Assembly (NCBI RefSeq): GCF_049889055.1
Contig: NZ_JBLTWO010000004.1
Coordinates: 248,001-312,000 of the forward strand
Source of the DNA: Rhizorhabdus sp049889055
Lineage (GTDB): Bacteria; Pseudomonadota; Alphaproteobacteria; Sphingomonadales; Sphingomonadaceae
DNA: 64,000 nucleotides
Direction of reading: 5' to 3'
Translations under genes and position numbers: made by a program
Part shown: one piece after another, positions 1-8,004 of the stretch
Layout: every line of letters starts with the position of its first letter
Numbering within the stretch: the stretch's first letter is position 1
The notes under the pieces: model-generated
The model's database searches: none
The model's input: only the letters and a program-made list of their open reading frames with translations
Told to the model about the DNA's origin: nothing

Positions 1-182
1 GCGACGACGGCACGGGCCAGGTGACCCTCGCCAAGCAGGACCTCGACGGCGTGCGCGTCGGCGCGGGCGTCGAATATGCGGTCGGCCCCAACAGCTTCAT
101 CAAGACCGAGTATCGCTACTCGAACTATGAGCAGGGCTTCTCGCGGCATCAGGTGATGGGCGGCTTCGGCTTCCGCTTCTGA
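1..182 (+). CDS. Outer-membrane beta-barrel protein, C-terminal fragment
   Basis: Only the last 59 codons lie in the window; the 5' end is outside. The frame ends in alternating polar and aromatic residues and a terminal Phe (GGFGFRF), the usual signature of an outer-membrane beta-barrel recognised by the Bam machinery. The stretch TEYRYSNYE-GFSRHQ is nearly identical to the end of the beta-barrel gene at 17936-18505, so the two are paralogues of a small opacity-type porin family. The molecular role cannot be told from this fragment. A terminator-like hairpin follows. Confidence 0.75.
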   Translation, partial: DDGTGQVTLAKQDLDGVRVGAGVEYAVGPNSFIKTEYRYSNYEQGFSRHQVMGGFGFRF

Positions 183-247
183 TCGCGACGAAGATGGAGC
201 GGTCGATCTGACACCGTCGGATCGACCGCTCCCGGTCCGAAAGGGGA

Positions 248-282
248 GGGCTCGGCCGCGGGACGCCGGGCCCTTTTCTTTT
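248..282 (+). terminator. Rho-independent terminator after the beta-barrel gene
   Basis: A 9-bp stem (248-256 with 265-273, one G-U pair) and 8-nt loop is followed by TTTTCTTTT. A separate perfect 12-bp inverted repeat (197-208 with 220-231) lies just upstream without a T tract. Together they isolate the beta-barrel gene from the toxin-antitoxin module. Confidence 0.8.
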
Positions 283-392
283 GTGTCATTGGGTTTCATC
301 GCGCCGAGAAATCACGCAGGGGGCCTTGATCGACTGCCGGACTCTCTACACAAGGAAAATGATCGGCGTACTTGATTTGCCGTGCGCTAAAT

Positions 393-415
393 GATAAGCC
401 GCCACGCGGCTTATC
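393..415 (+). promoter_or_regulatory. Perfect 10-bp inverted repeat before the toxin-antitoxin pair (candidate operator)
   Basis: GATAAGCCGC and GCGGCTTATC are separated by only CAC. The repeat ends 3 nt before the Shine-Dalgarno AAGGAGG (419-425) of the antitoxin gene. Type II antitoxins commonly repress their own operon from such palindromes. As RNA it would form a tight hairpin next to the ribosome site, so a translational role is the alternative. Confidence 0.55.
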
Positions 416-430
416 GAGAAGGAGGCGCAA

Positions 431-1066
431 TTGATCGACGTCGTCGCCGCCTTTAGCTTGCCCCAAGCAAGCAAGTTGACCGGAGTTCCTGAAGCTCGCT
501 TGGTCGATTGGGACAGAGAGTGTTTTTTCATTCCATCTCTTGCCTACGAGGACCGGCGAAGCCCGTATTCGCGCGTTTACTCTTTTGAAGATTTGGTCGG
601 GCTGCGCACCCTCAACATCCTTCGAGACCGCGTTTCGATGCAGCATTTGAAAAAGGCAGCCCTGCGCTTGAAGCAGCATAGCGGGAAACCGTGGTCGGAC
701 CTCACGTTATATACCCTCAATGACGAAGTTCACTTCAAAAACCCAAAAGACGGCAAGATTGAAGGCGTAATTTCGGGTCAATACGGCGCAACCATTCCTT
801 TGGAAAGCATTGCAGAGGAGTTACGTGAAGAAGCCAACAAGTTACGTGAACGAGATCGCGACCGAGTAGGTACCATCGAGCGTCATAAATTCACTATGAG
901 CAACGCCCCTGTGTTTGGTGGAACACGTATAACAGTGGCCTCTGTCGTGAGCTATTTGGACGCGGGCTATTCAGTTCAAGAGATCATCGAGGAGTACCCC
1001 GATCTAACGCGTGAAGATGTTGAAGCTGCTCGTCGGTTCAGAGAGGGTTTGACTCGCGCCGCGTAA
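431..1066 (+). CDS. DUF433-type antitoxin with N-terminal MerR-like DNA-binding region
   Basis: The protein has 211 residues. The C-terminal ~60 residues (APVFGGTRITVASVV...EEYPDLTREDVEAARRF) match the DUF433 / VapB-like antitoxin fold. Residues ~8-75 look like a MerR-type helix-turn-helix (ASKLTGVPEARLVDWDRE, then YSFEDLVGLRTLNILRD). A charged linker (EELREEANKLRERDRDR) joins them. The start is TTG, chosen because AAGGAGG lies 5 nt upstream. The next gene, 19 nt downstream, is a PIN-like toxin, so this is probably the labile, autorepressing partner. Base composition is clearly less GC-rich than the neighbours (29 of 60 at 841-900), which suggests acquisition by transfer. Confidence 0.75.
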   Translation: MIDVVAAFSLPQASKLTGVPEARLVDWDRECFFIPSLAYEDRRSPYSRVYSFEDLVGLRTLNILRDRVSMQHLKKAALRLKQHSGKPWSDLTLYTLNDEVHFKNPKDGKIEGVISGQYGATIPLESIAEELREEANKLRERDRDRVGTIERHKFTMSNAPVFGGTRITVASVVSYLDAGYSVQEIIEEYPDLTREDVEAARRFREGLTRAA

Positions 1067-1085
1067 TACTCCTTATTCCGGGACA

Positions 1086-1466
1086 GTGTTGTTCCTGATC
1101 GATCATAACGTTCAAACAAGTGTGCATCGCGTGTTAAAGCAGATGCACCATGACGTTGCGCTTTCTAAAATAGAAGTTGGGCAGGATGCGCCGGATCCTG
1201 TCGTTGCTACAAGAGCGATGGAGCAAGGGCGGATTCTCGTTAGCCATGACCGCGACATGAAGCGAATTCAGCGGTTCGTTTCTCCACGCGATAGAGCGCG
1301 ATATCCAGCTCTATCTAGGCTTATGCTCCAACTGCCTGAACCATTGGCTGCGCGGAGACTGCGGGAAATGATGCCACTCATAGAGTGTGAATTTGAGCTA
1401 GCACGTCACAGCGGCCAGCCAATGCTAGTACACCTTCAGGAGCGCATTGTCCGAATCCTTCGCTGA
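1086..1466 (+). CDS. DUF5615-type PIN-like toxin
   Basis: The protein has 126 residues. It opens with LFLIDHNV, carries an acidic/DP segment (GQDAPDPVVATRAMEQGRILVSHDRDM) and ends in a helical region. This is the pattern of the DUF5615 PIN-like family, usually paired with DUF433 antitoxins; the Asp residues near 6 and 50-52 would bind the metal of a presumed RNase. The start is GTG; no strong ribosome site is visible, so coupling to the antitoxin is plausible. It shares the GC-poor composition of its partner. RNase activity is inferred from the family only. Confidence 0.7.
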   Translation: MLFLIDHNVQTSVHRVLKQMHHDVALSKIEVGQDAPDPVVATRAMEQGRILVSHDRDMKRIQRFVSPRDRARYPALSRLMLQLPEPLAARRLREMMPLIECEFELARHSGQPMLVHLQERIVRILR

Positions 1467-1662
1467 CCGTCTGCACACAGTATAGCGAGATATCTTCTGG
1501 CGTCTCCGAGGATTAGGCTACTCTCCAGTCTTGCGGCCAGCTTTTGAAGGCGAATCCCAAAAAGCCGCTTTTGTCCCCAGCTTTCGACGCTTTGGGCTGG
1601 CGGGTGCGCAAAGCCGCGCTATAACCGGGTTCCATTTAACATCGGGGATCCCGGGGCAGTCC

Positions 1663-2769
1663 ATGAAGGTAACGATCGAACGCGCGACTCTTCTCAAAAG
1701 CCTGGGTCACGTCCAGTCGGTCGTCGAGCGCCGCAACACCATCCCGATCCTGTCGAACGTGCTTATCGAGGCCACCGCCGAGGGCAAGCTGCGCCTGATG
1801 GCGACCGACCTCGACCTGCAGATCGTCGAAGTGATCGACGACGCCGCAGTCGACCAGCCGGGCGCGACCACGGTCTCCGCGCACACGCTGTTCGACATCG
1901 CCCGCAAACTGCCCGAGGGATCGCAGGTCCAGCTGGCCGCCGCCGAGGGCAAGATGCAGGTCGTGGCCGGCCGCGCCCGCTTCAACCTGCAGACCCTGCC
2001 CAAGGACGACTTCCCGATGATCGCGGAGGGCGAGCTGCCGACGCGCTTCGAGCTTTCGGCGGAAACGCTCAAGCAGCTGATCGACAAGACGCGTTTCGCC
2101 ATCTCGACCGAAGAGACGCGCTATTATCTCAACGGCATCTTCTTCCATGTGCAGGATGACGTGCTGAAGGCGGCGGCGACCGACGGTCACCGGCTGGCCC
2201 GCGTCACCATCGCACGCCCCGACGGGGCCGAGGGGATGCCCGACATCATCATCCCCCGCAAATGCGTGGGCGAATTGCGCAAACTGCTCGACGAGGCCGA
2301 GGAAGCGGTGAGCATCTCGCTGTCGCCGACCAAGATCCGCTTCGGCCTCGGTAGCGCGATCCTGACGTCGAAGCTGATCGACGGCACCTTCCCCGACTAT
2401 AATCGCGTCATCCCGACCGCGAACGACAAGCTGCTCAAGCTCGACCCCAAGAGCTTCATGCAGGGTGTCGACCGCGTCGCGACGATCGCCTCGGAAAAGA
2501 CCCGCGCGGTGAAGATGGCGCTCGACCGCGACAAGGTCACGCTGTCGGTGACCAGTCCCGAAAACGGCACCGCCGCCGAGGAAGTCCCCGGCGAATATAC
2601 GTCGCCCGGTTTCGAGATCGGCTTCAACGCGCGCTATCTGATGGACATTCTCGGGCAGATCGACGGCAGTTCGGTCGAGGTGCATCTGGCCGACGCCGCC
2701 GCGCCGACGCTGATCCGCGAGAATGACAAGTCGCCCGCGCTCTATGTGCTGATGCCGATGCGGGTGTGA
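1663..2769 (+). CDS. dnaN: DNA polymerase III subunit beta (sliding clamp)
   Basis: A 368-residue protein beginning MKVTIERATLLKSLGHVQ, the normal start of DnaN; length matches E. coli (366) and Caulobacter (372). Conserved clamp segments include RNTIPILSNV, ATDLDLQI, RYYLNGIFFH and ATDGHRLA, and it ends in the typical MPMRV. The ring tethers DNA polymerase III and is the platform for other replication factors. The open frame extends 132 nt upstream, but the added residues are not clamp-like, so the ATG at 1663 is used. dnaA is not beside it; recF and gyrB lie 22-24 kb away, so the ancestral dnaA-dnaN-recF-gyrB cluster has dispersed. Confidence 0.98.
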   Translation: MKVTIERATLLKSLGHVQSVVERRNTIPILSNVLIEATAEGKLRLMATDLDLQIVEVIDDAAVDQPGATTVSAHTLFDIARKLPEGSQVQLAAAEGKMQVVAGRARFNLQTLPKDDFPMIAEGELPTRFELSAETLKQLIDKTRFAISTEETRYYLNGIFFHVQDDVLKAAATDGHRLARVTIARPDGAEGMPDIIIPRKCVGELRKLLDEAEEAVSISLSPTKIRFGLGSAILTSKLIDGTFPDYNRVIPTANDKLLKLDPKSFMQGVDRVATIASEKTRAVKMALDRDKVTLSVTSPENGTAAEEVPGEYTSPGFEIGFNARYLMDILGQIDGSSVEVHLADAAAPTLIRENDKSPALYVLMPMRV

Positions 2770-2807
2770 TCGCATCGGCCGGGGGCTGAGGGGGAGGACG
2801 CGACGCG

Positions 2808-3764
2808 ATGCCGGTCACGGTCAACCCCGATCTCCAGGCGATCGTCGATCGCATCACCGCCGACATGGAAGCCCGCGAGGATCGCGGCAAGGTGGCCGAC
2901 TATATTCCGGGACTGGCGCGCGTCGATCCGCGCCATTTCGGGCTCGCCATCGCCACCCATGACGGGCGGATCTTTTCCGCTGGCGACGCGGCCACCGCCT
3001 TCTCGATCCAGTCGGTATCGAAGGTCTTCGCGCTGACCATCGCGCTCGGCAAGGTGGGCGATGCGCTGTGGAAGCGGGTCGGCCGCGAGCCATCGGGCAA
3101 CGCCTTCAATTCGATCGTCCAGCTCGAAGCCGAGCAGGGCATTCCGCGCAACCCCTTCATCAACGCGGGGGCCATCGTCGTGTCCGACGTGATCCTGTCG
3201 GGCCATCGGCCGCGCGAGGCGATCGGAGAGATTTTGCGCTTCGTCCGCGACCTGGCCGGTGACGACGATATCGCGATCGACGAGGATGTGGCGCAGGGGG
3301 AAGCGGAGACAGGCTATCGCAACGCCGCGCTCGCCCATTACATGCGCAGCTTCGGCAATATCCGGCATCCGGTCGAGCAGGTGCTGGGCGTCTATTTCCA
3401 CCAATGTGCGCTGAGCATGAGCTGCGTCCAGCTGGCCCGCGCGGGGCGCTTCCTGATGCTCGAAGGCCAGCATCCCGAAACCGGCTTCAACATCGTCTCG
3501 CCGACCCGAGCGCGGCGGATCAACGCGCTGATGATGATGTGCGGCCATTATGACGGGTCGGGCGAGTTCGCCTTTCGCGTCGGCATCCCCGGCAAGTCGG
3601 GGGTGGGCGGCGGCATCTTGTGCATCGTTCCCGGCATCGCGTCGATAGCCGTCTGGTCGCCGGGCCTGAACGAGCGCGGCAATTCGACGCTGGGGTCGCT
3701 CGCGCTCGAAAAGCTGGCGGCAGCGACCGGCTGGTCGATCTTCAACGAGCGCGACCCCGGCTGA
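2808..3764 (+). CDS. glsA: Glutaminase A
   Basis: A 318-residue protein of the serine-dependent glutaminase family (L-glutamine to L-glutamate plus ammonia). The catalytic S-x-x-K is seen as S69-V-S-K72 within AFSIQSVSKVF. Other family blocks are GNAFNSIVQLE, NPFINAGAIV and the late GKSGVGGGI. Length is normal for GlsA. It follows dnaN by 38 nt on the same strand with a purine-rich ribosome site (gggggagga), so partial co-transcription is possible although no functional link is evident. Cytoplasmic: no signal peptide. Confidence 0.95.
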   Translation: MPVTVNPDLQAIVDRITADMEAREDRGKVADYIPGLARVDPRHFGLAIATHDGRIFSAGDAATAFSIQSVSKVFALTIALGKVGDALWKRVGREPSGNAFNSIVQLEAEQGIPRNPFINAGAIVVSDVILSGHRPREAIGEILRFVRDLAGDDDIAIDEDVAQGEAETGYRNAALAHYMRSFGNIRHPVEQVLGVYFHQCALSMSCVQLARAGRFLMLEGQHPETGFNIVSPTRARRINALMMMCGHYDGSGEFAFRVGIPGKSGVGGGILCIVPGIASIAVWSPGLNERGNSTLGSLALEKLAAATGWSIFNERDPG

Positions 3765-3782
3765 CCGCCGGCGTTCCCGGTA

Positions 3783-4172
3783 TCAGCGCGTATAAGGGAC
3801 GAAGCTGCCGAGACCGCAGGCGCCATAGGTCACGGGTGCGTTCCGCTCGGCGACCATGATCAGGTCATTGATGCAGAGCTGGCTGCTCGGGGTGCGCGTC
3901 ACGATCACCCGGTCGGGCCGCAGCAACGCGCAATGCCCGCGATCGGGCTGGTTGACGTACCAGAGCCGTTTCGACACCTTATAGATGATCGCGCTTGCGT
4001 CGACGATCCGGGTCGAGCGGAGCGCGCGGAGCGGCACGCAGTTGAGCGGTTCGCCCGCTATGCGTCCCGCAAGTTCGCCCTTCGCCTTGTCCGACAGCGG
4101 CGCCGACACATCCTCCGCCGCCATCAGCAGCGGCAGTGCGAGCAGCAACAGCAGATGTCTTGCCCGGCCCAT
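3783..4172 (-). CDS. Small secreted protein, DUF6491-like
   Basis: A 129-residue protein starting MGRARHLLLLLALPLLMAAEDV, a likely signal peptide. The mature part has the pattern NCVPLRALRSTRIVDASAIIYKV, a CALLRP segment, an LCINDLI segment and GACGLGSFVPYTR, which resembles the DUF6491 family common in sphingomonads; four Cys may form two disulfides in the periplasm. The ATG at 4172 is preferred because GAGGAG lies about 7 nt upstream; an in-frame GTG at 4190 overlaps that ribosome site. Function unknown. It converges with glsA. Confidence 0.7.
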   Translation of the reverse strand: MGRARHLLLLLALPLLMAAEDVSAPLSDKAKGELAGRIAGEPLNCVPLRALRSTRIVDASAIIYKVSKRLWYVNQPDRGHCALLRPDRVIVTRTPSSQLCINDLIMVAERNAPVTYGACGLGSFVPYTR

Positions 4173-4204
4173 CGCGACTCTCCTCGGCACAGCTTATAGC
4201 CGGA

Positions 4205-4936
4205 TCAGCCCCGGAACACATCCTTGGCCGCACGCCGCGCCGCAAGCTCGGCCACATCGGCCGCGCGCATGAAGGGGTTGGTCGCCCGTTCGAGCGCGAT
4301 CGTGGTCGGCACCGTCGCCTCGCCCGCCGCACGCAGCCGGTCCACCTCGGCCATGCGGTCGCGCAATGCGACATTGTCGGGTTCGGCCACCAGCGCATAG
4401 CGGCCGTTGGACTGGGTATATTCATGCGCGCAATAGACGCGCGTGTCGCCCGGCAGCGCGGCGAGCCGGCGCATATTGTCGAACATCTGCTCGGGCGTGC
4501 CCTCGAACAGACGTCCACAGCCCATAGCGAACAGGGTGTCGCCGACGAAGACGACCTCCGCCTCGGGCAGGTGGAAGGCGATATGTCCGGCGGTATGCGC
4601 CGGTACCTCCAGCACCTCCGCCTGCAGCGCGCCGATCGCGACCCGATCGCCTTCGGCCAGCGGCACGTCGAGGCCGGGGATGGTGTCGGCCTCGGCCGCC
4701 GGGCCGCTGATGCGCGCGCCGGTCGCGGCCTTGATCGCCGCATTGCCGCCGACATGGTCTCCATGCCAGTGGGTGTTCCAGATCTGGCCGATCGTCCAGC
4801 CGCGCTGGGCCGCCTCGGCCAGCACCGGTTCCGACACCGCAGGATCGACCGCAACCGTCTCGCCGCTGGCTGCATCATGGAGCAGCCAGACATAATTGTC
4901 GTCGAGGACCGGGATGCGGACGATCTCGAGCGCCAT
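4205..4936 (-). CDS. gloB: Hydroxyacylglutathione hydrolase (glyoxalase II)
   Basis: A 243-residue metallo-beta-lactamase-fold protein. The metal site T-H-W-H-G-D-H is at residues 55-61, followed by the later His/Asp ligands (PAHTAGHIAFH, FVGDTLF, CAHEYT). These are typical of GloB, which hydrolyses S-D-lactoylglutathione to D-lactate and glutathione. The start ATG shares its A with the TAA stop of gloA (TAATG), so the two are translationally coupled and complete the methylglyoxal detoxification pathway. Length is slightly below the usual ~255. Confidence 0.95.
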   Translation of the reverse strand: MALEIVRIPVLDDNYVWLLHDAASGETVAVDPAVSEPVLAEAAQRGWTIGQIWNTHWHGDHVGGNAAIKAATGARISGPAAEADTIPGLDVPLAEGDRVAIGALQAEVLEVPAHTAGHIAFHLPEAEVVFVGDTLFAMGCGRLFEGTPEQMFDNMRRLAALPGDTRVYCAHEYTQSNGRYALVAEPDNVALRDRMAEVDRLRAAGEATVPTTIALERATNPFMRAADVAELAARRAAKDVFRG

Positions 4937-5349
4937 TACCAGCTGCCGCTGTTCGGCATCGACGCCCAGGGCTCGGCGGGTTCGAGGCGGCCGTCCTGCA
5001 GCAGCTCGATAGAGATGCCGTCGGGGGTGCGGACGAAGGCCATATGGCCGTCGCGCGGGGGACGGTTGATCGTATAGCCAGCGTCCAGGATGCGCTGGCA
5101 GGTCTCGTAGATATTGTCGACGCGGTAGGCGAGGTGACCGAAATTGCGGCCGCCGTCATAGCCCTTCTCGTCCCAGTTGTGGGTAAGTTCGACCTGCGCA
5201 TCCTCATCGCCGGGAGCGGCGAGGAAGATCAAGGTGTAGCGCCCGGCCTCATTGTCGAAGCGCTTGATTTCGCGCAAGCCGACCAGTTCGAGAAAGCGGA
5301 TCGTCTCCTGCGGATCGGAGACGCGGATCATGGTGTGGAGATATTTCAT
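4936..5349 (-). CDS. gloA: Lactoylglutathione lyase (glyoxalase I)
   Basis: A 137-residue VOC-superfamily protein starting MKYLHTMIRVSDPQETIRFL. The metal-binding positions of GloA are visible as H5, E54 (VELTHNW), H76 (FGHLAYRV) and E117 (GISIELLQDG). It isomerises the methylglyoxal-glutathione hemithioacetal to S-lactoylglutathione, the substrate of the downstream, coupled gloB. The compact length and loops suggest the Ni-type bacterial enzyme. It has its own upstream gap of 57 nt. Confidence 0.95.
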   Translation of the reverse strand: MKYLHTMIRVSDPQETIRFLELVGLREIKRFDNEAGRYTLIFLAAPGDEDAQVELTHNWDEKGYDGGRNFGHLAYRVDNIYETCQRILDAGYTINRPPRDGHMAFVRTPDGISIELLQDGRLEPAEPWASMPNSGSW

Positions 5350-5406
5350 CGCGCCAATGTAGGACGCCCATCGCCGGGTGCAACCGGCAGACGGGCCCGG
5401 CCGGCG

Positions 5407-6201
5407 TCAGGGCTGCGGCTCGGACTCCCCGCCGCGCAGAGCTAGTGCGGCGGCTTTGCCTGCGTTGCTCTCGGGTGCGGCAGTGGCGGCGCGGGTCCAG
5501 GCTGCGCGGGCATCGTCCATATTGCCCGATGCGGCGGCGATGTTGCCGGCCTCATAGGCGACCGAAGGATCGTTCGGCGCCAGCTTCGTCGCCTCGCGGA
5601 TCGCGGTGAAGGCCAGCGGCAGGTCCTTCGCCTTGCGCGCGAGATTGGCGCGCAGGAGCCAGCCGAGCGGGTCGCGCGGGACCAGCCGTGTCGCCTGTTC
5701 GAGGTCGACGCGCGCACCCGCGACGTCGTTCGCCGCGACATTGGCGCGGGCGCGGTCGAGATGGACCTCACCCTTCATCTCGTCGGACAGCCCCGGAATC
5801 AGCAAGGCACGGTCGAACGAACCCTTGGCGCGCACCGGTTCGTCGGCGGCAAGCGCGGCATTGCCCGCCTGCATCCACAGCACGACCGTCATCTGGTTGT
5901 CGTCGAGCAGCGCATCCTTGGCCGCCGCCTCGAAGCTTTCGGTCGCCTCGCGCCACTGGCCGAGATTGCTCTGCGCAATGCCCAGGCACTGCCGCGCGGC
6001 CATGCCGCCCCCGGCGGCTTGCCAGGCTTTCGCCTCCTCGACCGCCTTTTCGGGAGCCGTGCCCGCCAGCGCACCACATCTGGCGCCGCGCGCCTTGTGA
6101 TCCTCCTGCGATATGGTCGGCCGCGCCGGCACCGCCGGTTTGGGCGGAACGAGCAAAGGCGCGGCTGCGACGGTAATGGCGACGAGAAACGGGACCATCA
6201 A
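5407..6201 (-). CDS. Periplasmic TPR-repeat protein
   Basis: A 264-residue protein with an N-terminal hydrophobic segment (MMVPFLVAITVAAAPLLV), probably a signal peptide or anchor. Tetratricopeptide-like helical pairs with alanine-rich spacing follow from ~residue 70 to 250 (for example LGQWREATESFEAAAK, DVAGARVDLEQATRLVP, DLPLAFTAIREATKLAPND). TPR domains mediate protein-protein contacts; no catalytic motif is seen. Its start overlaps the stop of the alpha/beta hydrolase gene by 4 nt, so the two form an operon. Confidence 0.8.
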   Translation of the reverse strand: MMVPFLVAITVAAAPLLVPPKPAVPARPTISQEDHKARGARCGALAGTAPEKAVEEAKAWQAAGGGMAARQCLGIAQSNLGQWREATESFEAAAKDALLDDNQMTVVLWMQAGNAALAADEPVRAKGSFDRALLIPGLSDEMKGEVHLDRARANVAANDVAGARVDLEQATRLVPRDPLGWLLRANLARKAKDLPLAFTAIREATKLAPNDPSVAYEAGNIAAASGNMDDARAAWTRAATAAPESNAGKAAALALRGGESEPQP

Positions 6202-6932
6202 GGCTCCATGAGCGCGGCGACCGTCCTGATGAGGAGGTCGATATCCGACGGGCGCGAAAGGCGGTGATCGCCCTGTTTGACCAGGATCGTCTGCACATCG
6301 CCTGAACGAAGCGCCCGCGAGAGGCGCAGCGCGATCGACACGGGAACGGTCTCGTCGAGCTGGCCGTGCAGCAGCCGGACCGGGCTGTCGAGTGCGATCT
6401 CCTGCTCCAGCAGCAGATTGGCCTGGCCCGACTCCCAGAAGCCGAGCGTCGTCACATAGGGCTCATCCGAATAGTCGCTCGGCTCGGCGATCCGGCCCTC
6501 GCGGCGCAGCAGTGCGACGACGTCGGCGCTGAACCCCCATTCGGTGAAGTCGGGCGCCGCCGCGATGCCCACCAGCCCCGCCACACGGTCGCCGAGCGCC
6601 AGGGCGACGAGCAGCGCCAGCCAGCCGCCCATCGACGAACCGACGAGGACCACCGGCCCTGCCGAGGCGAAGGCGTCGATCATCTCCAAGGCGTCGTCGC
6701 GCCAATCGGCGAGGGTGAAATCCTCGAACGCGCCCTCGCTCGATCCGCAGCCCGAATAGTCGAAGCGCAGCATCGCCCTGCCCTCGCGCCCCGCCCAGGC
6801 ATCGAGCGCGGTCGCCTTGTCGCCTTCCATGTCGGAACGATAGCCGGGCAGGAAGACGATCGTGGGACCGCGCCCGGGGCGGTAGCGATAGGCGAGCGCG
6901 GGCTTGTCGGGCCGGGTGAGAAAGGCTGTCAT
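6198..6932 (-). CDS. Alpha/beta hydrolase
   Basis: A 244-residue alpha/beta-hydrolase: oxyanion-loop strand TIVFLPGYRSDMEG, nucleophile elbow G-S-S-M-G-G near residue 99, acid in HGQLDETVP and a late His in QGDHRLSRP. The overall shape resembles small serine esterases/peptidases of the YqiA/BAAT-like type found in alphaproteobacteria. Substrate not predictable. First gene of a coupled pair with the TPR protein. Confidence 0.85.
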   Translation of the reverse strand: MTAFLTRPDKPALAYRYRPGRGPTIVFLPGYRSDMEGDKATALDAWAGREGRAMLRFDYSGCGSSEGAFEDFTLADWRDDALEMIDAFASAGPVVLVGSSMGGWLALLVALALGDRVAGLVGIAAAPDFTEWGFSADVVALLRREGRIAEPSDYSDEPYVTTLGFWESGQANLLLEQEIALDSPVRLLHGQLDETVPVSIALRLSRALRSGDVQTILVKQGDHRLSRPSDIDLLIRTVAALMEP

Positions 6933-6957
6933 GCGCGCGCCTTACCGCGATTCGCCG

Positions 6958-8004
6958 TCAGAAGCGAAGATCGATGTCGCCCAGCGGCTTCGTCCCGGCG
7001 CAGATCGAGCGCAACGCGGCCCATTGTTCGGGCGACAGCGCCGGCCGGAACGCCGCCTTGCCACCGGCCGCAGCGGCCTCGAAGCGGCGGCGCCGCTCAT
7101 CGGAGGGCGGGTGGCTCGCCAGATAGACCAGCGGCCCGCCCAGGCCCGCTTCCTCCTTGCTCATCCGCCGGAAGAAAGCGGCGGTCGCGGCGGGGCTGAT
7201 CCCGGCATGTAGCAACTGCTTCACCGAAAATTCGTCTGCCTCGCTCTCGGCCGACCGGCTGTAGCGGGCGTCGAGCAGCGCCTGACCATATTCGGCCGCC
7301 GACCCGCCCGATCCGATCAGCAGGCCGAGGCCGAAGCGGCGGAGCAGCGCGACCATGACATGGCGGTTCTCGACATGGCCGATCTCATGCGCCACCACGC
7401 CCGCCACCTCGTCGGGCGAGCGCGCCTCGTCGATCAGGCCGCGAAAGACGAGGATCCGCCCGCCCGGAAGGGCGATGGCGTTGACGATCGGGATGTTGAC
7501 CACGCCGATCCGGATTGGACGGTCTGATGGCGACAGCCGCCGGGCGAGATCGTCTAGCGCCTTCTGTCCGCCCGGTGCGCGGCAGGCCTGCTCGCCAAAG
7601 TCCCCGCTGATCGCATCGCCCAGCTTCTGCTCCCACGCATAGGGAATGGCGCGGGCGAGAAGATCGAGCCCCTTGATCGCCCCCACCAGCACCAGTGCCG
7701 AGAGGACCAGCGCGATGCCAGCCGCCCACCACAAACCGACGCGATCGATCGGTCCGCCATAGCGGGCGGCGGCCGGAAGCTGCCACAATATCGGTCCCGG
7801 TGGGTCGGCATCGAAGCCCAGCCGCCAGCCGTCGACATCCTTGCGCCCGAACAGCAGCCGATCGGGATCGATCCGTTCGAGATCGGACAGGGCGACGGGA
7901 TCGAAGCCCTCGATCACCAGCATGCCGCCGGCGACGCTCACGCGGACGTCGTGACGAACCGCGCTCCTGCCGTCGTGCAGCCAGGCCGGCGCCGACTCGC
8001 TCAG
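6958..8004 (-). CDS. M48 family zinc metallopeptidase, membrane-anchored
   Basis: About 348 residues. The zinc motif H-E-I-G-H (VVAHEIGHVENRH) is followed by the third ligand region ESEADEFSVKQL, as in M48 proteases of the HtpX/Oma1/BepA group. A single strong membrane helix (WWAAGIALVLSALVLVGAIK) precedes the catalytic part; the N-terminal ~90 residues form a small beta domain. No in-frame ATG is near the start of homology: the end given assumes a CTG whose TGA-overlap with the stop of the upstream DUF898 gene (CTGA) would allow coupled initiation. A GTG at 7941 or an ATG at about 7923 are alternatives. Probably envelope protein quality control together with DUF898. Confidence 0.8.
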   Translation of the reverse strand: MSESAPAWLHDGRSAVRHDVRVSVAGGMLVIEGFDPVALSDLERIDPDRLLFGRKDVDGWRLGFDADPPGPILWQLPAAARYGGPIDRVGLWWAAGIALVLSALVLVGAIKGLDLLARAIPYAWEQKLGDAISGDFGEQACRAPGGQKALDDLARRLSPSDRPIRIGVVNIPIVNAIALPGGRILVFRGLIDEARSPDEVAGVVAHEIGHVENRHVMVALLRRFGLGLLIGSGGSAAEYGQALLDARYSRSAESEADEFSVKQLLHAGISPAATAAFFRRMSKEEAGLGGPLVYLASHPPSDERRRRFEAAAAGGKAAFRPALSPEQWAALRSICAGTKPLGDIDLRF

